Part shown: in pieces, positions 1-6,364 of the stretch | Numbering within the stretch: the stretch's first letter is position 1 | Layout of the letters: the number at the start of each line of letters is the position of its first letter | DNA from: Firmicutes bacterium UBA3910 | Lineage (GTDB): Bacteria; Bacillota; Limnochordia; Darwinibacteriales; Darwinibacteriaceae | Length of the DNA: 11,391 nucleotides | Direction: 5' to 3' | NCBI GenBank assembly: GCA_002391465.1 | Contig: DGFC01000146.1 | Span: 1-11,391, forward strand | Program-made: the position numbers and the translations under genes | The notes under the pieces: generated by a model | Databases searched by the model: none | Told to the model about the DNA's origin: nothing | What the model saw: the letters and a program-made list of their open reading frames with translations, nothing else

Positions 1-1
1 T

Positions 2-274
2 GTTTGGCAGTGGAACGACTATTTGTACGTGACCACCTTCATGGCCGGACACAGTTTCCTGCCTCTGGAGCTGGAAGCTGCTCAGCCGCGTATTCACCGT
101 GCCATCAGTGCTGCGGACCAGTTCGCTGCCAGCAGTGGTTTCTTAGACAACCACTTTTACTCCTTGATCAATAATGCCGGTATGATCTTGATTATCGCTC
201 CGTTATTGATTATGTATCTCTTCTTGCAGCGTTACTTCGTAGAGAGTGTTGAGCGGACAGGAATCGTAGGATAA
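2..274 (+). CDS. Carbohydrate ABC transporter permease, C-terminal fragment (MalG/YtcP type)
   Basis: This is the 3' end of a sugar ABC importer membrane subunit; the start and the EAA loop lie upstream of the window. The frame is open from base 2 and ends at TAA 272-274, giving 90 residues. The fragment begins with VWQWNDYLY, matching the W-x-WNDF/Y signature before the last membrane segments of MalG-type permeases. A final hydrophobic helix follows (about residues 60-80), then a tail with QRYFVES and ERTGIVG, the usual ending of this family. About 45 residues separate the WNDY motif from the last helix, which seems longer and more charged than the usual external loop. It sits 16 bp before the xylanase, so it probably belongs to the same transcript but to a different transporter from the one at 1452-6350. 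The family call is firm; the substrate is inferred from context. Confidence 0.88.
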   Translation, partial: VWQWNDYLYVTTFMAGHSFLPLELEAAQPRIHRAISAADQFAASSGFLDNHFYSLINNAGMILIIAPLLIMYLFLQRYFVESVERTGIVG

Positions 275-290
275 CGGAGGTGGGAGCGAG

Positions 291-1415
291 TTGGTGAATT
301 ACAAACGTCTTTTCGTACTGCCGCTGCTGATTGCAGTATTGTTCAGTGGGACGGCGTATGCCGACGGGCAGAATCTGCCCGTCTTGCATGAGATTTATGC
401 AGACCACTTTGAAATAGGCTTTGCCGCTCGTCAGTCTTTCTGGTTAGACGAGCCATTGTTGGCACATTTCAATACCGTTACACCGGAAAACATGATGAAA
501 TGGGAAGCAATCCATCCCCGCCTCGGAGTGTATACATTTGGTAATGCTGATTACTTGGTGAAATACGCCGAGGATAACGGCATGAACGTGGTGGGCCATA
601 CGCTTGTGTGGCACAGCCAAACGCCCGATTGGGTGTTTACCGATGAGAACGGCAACGACCTTTCCAGAGAGGAACTCTTAGCTCGCATGGAAGACCATAT
701 CAAAACAGTGGTTGGTCGTTACAAAGGTCGCATTAAGGGCTGGGATGTGGTCAACGAGGCAGTGGAACAGAACCCTGTCACTGGGAAGTGGGAACTGCGT
801 GACTCTAAGTGGAAGCGGATTATTGGTGATGACTTCATAGAGTACGCCTTTAAGTTTGCCCACGAAGCAGATCCAGAGGCAGAGCTTTATTACAATGATT
901 ACAGTGCTACCGATCCCGGCAAACGGGATGCCATTTACAACATGGTTAAGGGTCTCCTGGATAAGGGGATTCGGGTCGATGGCATTGGTATGCAGGGACA
1001 CTGGGACATGGGTTACCCGGGTCCGCAGCAGATTAAGGAAGCCATTGAACTGTATTCGTCCTTAGGTGTTAAGGTGCACATCACCGAGCTTGATATAAGC
1101 GTTTTTGCCTGGAACGATCGTTCCAATCCGTATCGGAGCGGCCTGCCCGAAGAGGTTAGCGCCCGTCTGGCGGAACGTTACACCCAGGTGTTCCGGGTGT
1201 TCAAAGAGTACAGTGATGTGATTGACCGAGTCACCCTCTGGGGCGTTAAGGACAATCACAGCTGGAAGAATAATTTCCCCGTGAGCGGCCGTAGTGACTA
1301 CCCACTGCTGTTTGACAGCAGGGGGCAGGCAAAACCCGCATTTTGGGGCGTGGTCGCAGCCGGTTTAGATGAAGCTAGCTGGCAGGATGCTCGCCAAGCC
1401 TTTCTGGGGCAATAA
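291..1415 (+). CDS. Secreted GH10 endo-1,4-beta-xylanase
   Basis: This enzyme hydrolyses internal beta-1,4 bonds of xylan with retention of configuration, outside the cytoplasm. The 374-residue product has a signal peptide (hydrophobic residues 7-20, likely type I cleavage after AYA at 22-24) followed by one GH10 (beta/alpha)8 barrel and nothing else. GH10 hallmarks are visible: TPENMMKWE (64-72), GHTLVWHSQTPDW (102-114), WDVVNEAVE with the acid/base Glu156, and HITELDIS with the nucleophile Glu266. Near the C-terminus, WGVKDNHSW matches the conserved final strand. GGAGGT at 276-281 lies 9 nt before TTG 291 and 12 nt before the adjacent GTG 294; either could be the start, with little effect on the protein. 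No carbohydrate-binding module or sortase/SLH anchor is present. It lies between two ABC transporter sets, consistent with generating their substrates. Confidence 0.96.
   Translation: MVNYKRLFVLPLLIAVLFSGTAYADGQNLPVLHEIYADHFEIGFAARQSFWLDEPLLAHFNTVTPENMMKWEAIHPRLGVYTFGNADYLVKYAEDNGMNVVGHTLVWHSQTPDWVFTDENGNDLSREELLARMEDHIKTVVGRYKGRIKGWDVVNEAVEQNPVTGKWELRDSKWKRIIGDDFIEYAFKFAHEADPEAELYYNDYSATDPGKRDAIYNMVKGLLDKGIRVDGIGMQGHWDMGYPGPQQIKEAIELYSSLGVKVHITELDISVFAWNDRSNPYRSGLPEEVSARLAERYTQVFRVFKEYSDVIDRVTLWGVKDNHSWKNNFPVSGRSDYPLLFDSRGQAKPAFWGVVAAGLDEASWQDARQAFLGQ
363..383 (+). repeat. Perfect 9-bp inverted repeat with 3-nt spacer inside the GH10 gene
   Basis: The left arm GACGGGCAG (363-371) is the exact reverse complement of CTGCCCGTC (375-383), around the spacer AAT (372-374). 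The A/T spacer ends can also pair, giving 10 bp around a single A. The arms are GC-rich, and the element lies just after the signal-peptide codons. The spacer is exactly one codon (Asn28). There is no T-run after it, so it does not resemble an intrinsic terminator. Function unknown. Confidence 0.6.
1110..1125 (+). repeat. 16-bp perfect palindrome in the GH10 gene
   Basis: TGGAACGATCGTTCCA is a perfect even palindrome with no spacer, shortly after the codon of nucleophile Glu266. It could be a protein-binding site, but a palindrome of this length is expected in roughly one of six windows this size by chance, so no function is claimed. Confidence 0.4.
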
Positions 1416-1451
1416 GACACTGGGAGAAGTTCGAAGGAGGAATTGTTAGGA

Positions 1452-4400
1452 ATGCGGAACCAAAATCTAACAGCGTTTACGAAATTCATAATGCTCATGC
1501 TGTGCGTGTGTTTTGGGGTAGTGAGCTTATCCAGTGTTGCCTCTGCAGAATACATGCACAGGGAGAGCTATGAGCAGTATCTTTCTAGATACAGTGAGGC
1601 GAGCCGTCCCAATTATGACATTTTGATTCCTGGCGGCGATTATTGGCTTGCCGATGAGGAAGTAGAAGTATTAGAGAATCCCTATGGTTATGAAGGCAGT
1701 GCTTTGCTTGTAGGCGAGAGAACCACCGTCGAGTGGGTTGTCTTCGTACCGGAGGAAGGTCTTTATAATCTGGAAATAGCTTATTATCCAGTATCTGGTC
1801 GGAATACCCCCATTGAACGGGAGATCCGCATCAACCGGCAACCTCTCTTTGATGGGGCAGACTACTTAGTCTTATCGCGGGTTTTCGGTGACGATGGCCC
1901 GTTCTTGAAGGACGCGGCAGGCAATGAAATCAGGCCTCGTCAGGTTGAGAAGCCCATGTGGCAAGCGGTAAACCTCAAGGACTCGTTGGGCTATCATCCT
2001 GAACCCTACAAGTTCTATTTCAATTCAGGTTTTAACACTATTCAGCTGATCGGACGGGCAGAACCGGCTATCATTGGACATCTGCGCCTCTACCAAGCGG
2101 ATGAGCCCGTGCCCTATGCCGAGGTGGCGAAGGATTATCCCAGCAATGCTGCTGATAGCGTACGGGATGTCTTCTTGAAAATTCAGGGTCAAGACGCCAT
2201 TTATCGCTCCAGCCCCGCCCTTTTCGCGGTTTTCGATCAGGGTGACCCGACTACCGAACCATACCATCCCGCCGAGATTAGGCTGAACTCCATCGGCGGC
2301 TACCGCTGGCAGACTGTCGGTGATTGGATTGCCTGGGAAGTGGAAGTACCCAAATCCGGTTATTACCAGATTGCCATTAAGGGTAAGCAGAATATTAACC
2401 GCGGTGTGTTTAGTAACCGCAGACTGACTATTGACGGCAAGGTACCCTTCGCAGAAGTTGACGCTGTGCAGTTTAACTTCACCAATCGCTATCAAATGAA
2501 GGTACTTGGCCAAGATCTCATTGATGAACCCTTCTTGTTCTATTTGGAAGAGGGTAAGCATGAGATTCGCTTAGAGGCAGTTTTGGGTGACCTTGCTCCG
2601 TTGATTCGCCTAACGGAGGAGACCTTGTATGAACTGAACTCTTTGTACCGTAGTATTATCATGATCACTTCACCTACGCCGGACCCGATCCGCAGCTACC
2701 AGTTGGATAAACGGGTACCTCAGCTCATAGAGCGCTTAGAGCGTCAAGCTCAAGTTCTCAGGGGTATGGCAGCAGAATTCGAAAGAATAACAGGGCAGAA
2801 GGGTGGTCATACAGCTACTCTGACTGACTTCGCTCGGATGCTTGAGCGGATGGTTACCAGGCCCGACTCCATTCCTAACCTGCTGCAGGAGTACCGTGAT
2901 GCCATTGGTAACCTGGGTACCTGGGTTATGAACACCAGGCAGCAGCCCCTGCAGATCGACTACATCGTAGTTGCATCGCCTGAGCAGGAGATGCCGCGGG
3001 CAACACCAACTCTCTGGCAGATCGCCATGCACGAGGTTCGGGCGTTCATTGCGTCCTTTACCCATGACTACACGAGCATCCAGGACATTTCGTCTGTTGA
3101 CGACACATCGCCTCGCTCATCTGATCAGGATAGCATCAAGGTCTGGATCGGTTTGGGTCGTGACCAGGCACAGATTCTGAAACAGATGATTGAAGACACC
3201 TTCACACCTGAAACAGGTATTAAGGTGGACCTGGAGTTAATTACAACCATGGACCAGCTGCTCATCCCGGCTACTATTGCCAACAGGCACCCTGACGTGG
3301 CCATCGGTGCAGCTAACATGGATATGGCGTTTCGTGGAGCCATCGTTGACCTGACCAAGTTCCCTGATTTCGACGAAGTCGCTAAGCGGTTTAAGAAATC
3401 CGCTCTGCTTGCCTTTAGGTTTAGGGATCAGGTATTCGCCCTACCAGAGGTACAGAGTTTTCCAATGCTCTTCTACCGCAAGGATATCTTGTCAGAGCTT
3501 GGCTTGGAAGTTCCCCAAACCTGGGATGATGTATATGCCATTCTGCCGGATCTGCAGAACAACCACTTAGAGTTCGGCATGTGGCCAAGTATTTACACCT
3601 ATGTGCAGTTCCTGTATCAGCAGGGTATTGCCCTGTATTACCCGGACGTTGTGGAAGTGAACCTTGCTTCGGAAGCGGGAGTGGAAGCATTTACGCGGAT
3701 GACCAACCTGTTTACCCAGTCTGGTCTGCCGCTGCAGTACAACTTCATCAACCGCTTCAGAATGGGTGAAATGCCTCTAGCCATCGCTAACTACTCGGAT
3801 TACAACACCTTGACGGTGTTTGCGCCCGAGCTGCGCGGTGAATGGGGTATGGCACCAATTCCAGGTACTCTGCAGCCAGACGGAACGATTAACCGTACTG
3901 TACCCGTTGCCCAGGACGCACTGCGGATTCAAACGGATATGACTGGGGCAGTTATCATGCCTAGTGGTACCACAGGTTCCATTATCCTTGAAAAGTCCGA
4001 CAAGCAAGAACAGGCTTGGGAATTCCTCAAGTGGTGGACCAGGACAGATACACAGGTCCGTTTCGGGCAGGAAATGGAGGCACTCATCGGTCCAGCAGCC
4101 CGTTTCGCTACAGCTAACGTAGAGGCCATGCAGCAGCTGCCTTGGCGTGTGGAAGAACGGGATCGGCTGAATGCCCAGTGGGAGTGGGTAGAAGGTGTGC
4201 CACCTGTTTTGGGCGGCTACTACGTCACCAGGCAGTTTGACTGGCTGTTTAGGGCCGTAGTACTGCAGAACGAACCCATCCGGGAAGCAGTTCTGGACTA
4301 CAGCCGGGAGATCAACCGTGAGATGGCAAGAAAACGGGAAGAATTCGGTCTGCCAACCGAGCTGGAAGACATTGACCAGAAATGGATCGACCTCTACTGG

Positions 4401-4511
4401 GATCACTACACTCACGTATACCGGCTTGACAGGCCTGCAGAGGCGATGGATGAACAATACAGAGCATTTCTGGAGCGTAAAGGACTGCTCCTAGAGGAGG
4501 GAACTGAATGA
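1452..4511 (+). CDS. Giant multi-domain extracellular solute-binding protein of a sugar ABC importer
   Basis: This is the capture subunit of an ABC importer, 1019 residues from ATG 1452, about twice the usual length for this family. AGGAGG at 1435-1440 is 11 nt before ATG 1452 but only 2 nt before the in-frame TTG 1443, so the ATG was chosen. A signal peptide spans 1-32 with likely cleavage after ASA; there is no lipobox. Two beta-rich segments follow (about 55-215 and 265-390) with W-x-V-x-VP...GxYxLxIxY patterns resembling CBM6/35-like jelly rolls. A mostly helical linker (about 390-545) leads to a family-1 solute-binding fold (about 561-1019) with HPDVAIG, FYRKDIL and LPQTWDD-like signatures (here EVPQTWDDV). 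It overlaps the next permease by ATGA, indicating translational coupling. The ligand is inferred from context to be xylo- or aldouronate oligosaccharides. Residue numbers of domain edges are approximate. Confidence 0.9.
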   Translation: MRNQNLTAFTKFIMLMLCVCFGVVSLSSVASAEYMHRESYEQYLSRYSEASRPNYDILIPGGDYWLADEEVEVLENPYGYEGSALLVGERTTVEWVVFVPEEGLYNLEIAYYPVSGRNTPIEREIRINRQPLFDGADYLVLSRVFGDDGPFLKDAAGNEIRPRQVEKPMWQAVNLKDSLGYHPEPYKFYFNSGFNTIQLIGRAEPAIIGHLRLYQADEPVPYAEVAKDYPSNAADSVRDVFLKIQGQDAIYRSSPALFAVFDQGDPTTEPYHPAEIRLNSIGGYRWQTVGDWIAWEVEVPKSGYYQIAIKGKQNINRGVFSNRRLTIDGKVPFAEVDAVQFNFTNRYQMKVLGQDLIDEPFLFYLEEGKHEIRLEAVLGDLAPLIRLTEETLYELNSLYRSIIMITSPTPDPIRSYQLDKRVPQLIERLERQAQVLRGMAAEFERITGQKGGHTATLTDFARMLERMVTRPDSIPNLLQEYRDAIGNLGTWVMNTRQQPLQIDYIVVASPEQEMPRATPTLWQIAMHEVRAFIASFTHDYTSIQDISSVDDTSPRSSDQDSIKVWIGLGRDQAQILKQMIEDTFTPETGIKVDLELITTMDQLLIPATIANRHPDVAIGAANMDMAFRGAIVDLTKFPDFDEVAKRFKKSALLAFRFRDQVFALPEVQSFPMLFYRKDILSELGLEVPQTWDDVYAILPDLQNNHLEFGMWPSIYTYVQFLYQQGIALYYPDVVEVNLASEAGVEAFTRMTNLFTQSGLPLQYNFINRFRMGEMPLAIANYSDYNTLTVFAPELRGEWGMAPIPGTLQPDGTINRTVPVAQDALRIQTDMTGAVIMPSGTTGSIILEKSDKQEQAWEFLKWWTRTDTQVRFGQEMEALIGPAARFATANVEAMQQLPWRVEERDRLNAQWEWVEGVPPVLGGYYVTRQFDWLFRAVVLQNEPIREAVLDYSREINREMARKREEFGLPTELEDIDQKWIDLYWDHYTHVYRLDRPAEAMDEQYRAFLERKGLLLEEGTE

Positions 4512-5467
4512 GTGCCACTATCTCTGAACCCAAAGTTGCGGTTGATGCGCAGGTAGCGCAGCCCAAACAAGGGCGGCTCCGCACTCTCTGGGAGAGTATG
4601 AAGGAAAATAAGGTTTCCTACCTGTTTGTAGGTCCCTTTGTAATCCTATTTACCATTTTCGTGGTCATTCCCATTCTGATTTCGATTGGCCTGAGCTTCA
4701 CCTACTTCAACATGGTGCAGCCACCCAGTTGGGTCGGGTGGGGGAACTACTTGACCCTATTCTTGGAAGACGAAATTTTCCTGATTGCGGTTAAGAATAC
4801 GCTGTTCTTTGCAGCGATTACGGGCCCGGTCAGTTACATTCTCTGTTTCGTCTTTGCTTGGCTCATCAACGAGCTCAAACCGAAGCTGAGGGCCTTCCTG
4901 ACCCTACTCTTCTACGCACCGAGTATTTCGGCTAACGCCTTCATGATTTGGACAGTCATGTTCAGTGGCGACGCCTACGGATACATCAACGGTATCCTCC
5001 TCTACTGGGGGATCATCGACAAACCAATTCAATGGCTGCAGGATCCAACCTACATGATGGGCATTGTTATCCTGGTTGTCCTCTGGATGAGTCTTGGCGT
5101 CAGCTTCCTGACCTTTATCGCAGGTCTACAGGGTATTGATAATACCCTGTACGAGGCCGGTGCCATTGACGGTGTTCGCAACCGTTGGCAGGAGCTGTGG
5201 TACATCACCCTGCCTTCCATGAAGAACCACCTCATGTTCGGTGCCATTATCAGTATTACCAACTCGTTTGCTGCAGCCGGTCAGCTGCAGGCCCTGACAG
5301 GGGCCACGCCAACTGACTGGGCTACCTGGACGATCATGCAGCACGTGAACGACTACGGTTACGTGCGCTACGAAATGGGCTATGCCTCGGCCATGGCTGT
5401 ACTGTTGTTCATCACCATGGTTGTTGTTCAGCGCCTAGTGCAGCGGCTGTTAGCCAAGTTGGATTAG
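4508..5467 (+). CDS. Sugar ABC transporter permease, MalF/LplB type
   Basis: This is one of the two inner-membrane subunits of the importer, 319 residues. After a hydrophilic, Gln/Lys-containing N-terminus (1-36), the first of about six membrane helices runs 38-62; others lie near 93-119, 128-150, 184-206, 241-260 and 289-311. The cytoplasmic EAA loop that docks the ATPase starts at EAGAIDG (216-222) and ends in YITLP (232-236), matching the EAA-x3-G-x9-I-x-LP consensus. The ATG overlaps the stop of the solute-binding protein (ATGA), with GAGGAGGG about 8 nt upstream inside that gene. Together with the next gene it forms a typical permease pair. No ATPase gene is in the window, so a shared MsmX-like ATPase elsewhere is likely, as is known for LplABC-type systems. 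Substrate specificity comes only from context. Confidence 0.94.
   Translation: MSATISEPKVAVDAQVAQPKQGRLRTLWESMKENKVSYLFVGPFVILFTIFVVIPILISIGLSFTYFNMVQPPSWVGWGNYLTLFLEDEIFLIAVKNTLFFAAITGPVSYILCFVFAWLINELKPKLRAFLTLLFYAPSISANAFMIWTVMFSGDAYGYINGILLYWGIIDKPIQWLQDPTYMMGIVILVVLWMSLGVSFLTFIAGLQGIDNTLYEAGAIDGVRNRWQELWYITLPSMKNHLMFGAIISITNSFAAAGQLQALTGATPTDWATWTIMQHVNDYGYVRYEMGYASAMAVLLFITMVVVQRLVQRLLAKLD
5127..5151 (+). repeat. Perfect 11-bp inverted repeat with 3-nt spacer inside the MalF-type permease gene
   Basis: The left arm TACAGGGTATT (5127-5137) is the exact reverse complement of AATACCCTGTA (5141-5151), around the spacer GAT (5138-5140). The spacer is exactly one codon (Asp211), and the repeat ends at the codons leading into the EAA loop. 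No T-run follows. In RNA this would be a stable 11-bp hairpin with a triloop. Function unknown. Confidence 0.65.
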
Positions 5468-5480
5468 AGGGGGGATTATA

Positions 5481-6350
5481 GTGAGTCGTTTTAGATTAGC
5501 TAGTAAAGGGTATGCCAGGTCTACCGCGGGAGACGTAATCATCTTCCTGATTCTGGGCGGGGCAGCCATATTCATGTCACTACCTTTGGTGTACGCCATC
5601 TGTCAGGCTTTTAAGCCTCTGAATGAGCTGTTCATCTTCCCGCCGCAGTTCTTCCCTCGGCATCCGACCTTGGACAACTTTAGCGATCTGTTCTTATTGA
5701 TGGCCCAAAGCTGGGTTCCGATCACACGCTACTTGTTTAACTCTCTGTTCATCGTGATTATGGGAACAGCGGGCAACGTTTTGTTTGGTTCACTGTGTGC
5801 TTACGCCTTGGCCAAACACAATTTCCCCGGTAAGAGGTTGATCAACAACCTGATCCTCTTCTCCTTGATGTTTGCCGGGTCTGTGCTCGTCATTCCCCAC
5901 TATCTAACCATGGCCTATTTGAACTGGATCAACTCCTACGCTGCCATTATCGTACCGGCGTGGGCGGCTACGCTCGGGGTCTACCTGATGCGTAACTTTA
6001 TTGACCATATGGTCCATGAGTCGCTCTTAGAGTCAGCCCGGATTGACGGCGCGAGCGAGTTTGACTGTTACTGGCGGATCACGATGCCAATCGTTAAGCC
6101 TGCGTGGCTCACCTTGATTATTCTGAGCTTCCAGAACCTCTGGGGCGAGCAGGGCGGAATGTTCCTCTACGCTGAGGAACTGAAACCCTTACCCTACGCC
6201 CTCAGCCAGATCATTGGCGGCGGTGTCGGCCGGGCAGGTGTAGCAGCAGCAGTAACCGTGATTTTGATGATTGTACCGATTACCGTGTTTATCATTAACC
6301 AGACTCAGATCGTTCAGACGATGGGTACATCTGGTATCGCAGGAGAATAA
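5481..6350 (+). CDS. Sugar ABC transporter permease, MalG/YtcP type
   Basis: This is the second membrane subunit of the importer, 289 residues. The start is GTG 5481, with a purine-rich AGAGGGGGGA stretch a few bases upstream and the previous gene ending 13 bp earlier. Hydrophobic helices lie near 17-42, 84-111, 121-141, 152-172, 208-222 and 242-263. The EAA loop begins ESARIDGAS (184-192) and closes with RITMP (199-203), fitting the family consensus. An FIFPPQFFP motif (51-59) and PTLDNF after the first helix are typical of MalG/YtcP-like proteins. The C-terminus ends in TSGIAGE, a variant of the common GAVKG-type tail and different from that of the permease fragment at the window start, so the two are not simple duplicates. 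It pairs with the 4508-5467 product and presumably uses a distant ATPase. Confidence 0.94.
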   Translation: MSRFRLASKGYARSTAGDVIIFLILGGAAIFMSLPLVYAICQAFKPLNELFIFPPQFFPRHPTLDNFSDLFLLMAQSWVPITRYLFNSLFIVIMGTAGNVLFGSLCAYALAKHNFPGKRLINNLILFSLMFAGSVLVIPHYLTMAYLNWINSYAAIIVPAWAATLGVYLMRNFIDHMVHESLLESARIDGASEFDCYWRITMPIVKPAWLTLIILSFQNLWGEQGGMFLYAEELKPLPYALSQIIGGGVGRAGVAAAVTVILMIVPITVFIINQTQIVQTMGTSGIAGE

Positions 6351-6364
6351 TCAGGAGGCGTAAA

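Noticed and set aside
1443..1451. TTG 1443 as start of the solute-binding protein
   Set aside because: It is only 2 nt from AGGAGG; ATG 1452 is better placed and gives a clean signal peptide.
1497..1515. Lipobox around the two Cys codons in the solute-binding protein signal peptide (Cys18, Cys20)
   Set aside because: The residue before each Cys is Leu or Val rather than Gly/Ala/Ser, both Cys lie within the hydrophobic core, and a good type I site follows at ASA.
2025..2561. 178-residue minus-strand open frame
   Set aside because: Antisense to the jelly-roll part of the solute-binding protein; no ribosome binding site or family motif recognised.
3777..4457. 226-residue open frame on the minus strand inside the solute-binding protein gene
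   Set aside because: It is fully antisense to a well-supported gene, has no recognisable motif and is Cys/Pro/His-rich as expected for a shadow frame.
6003..6014. 12-bp palindrome GACCATATGGTC in the MalG-type permease gene
   Set aside because: Palindromes of 12 bp are expected a few times by chance in a window of this size.
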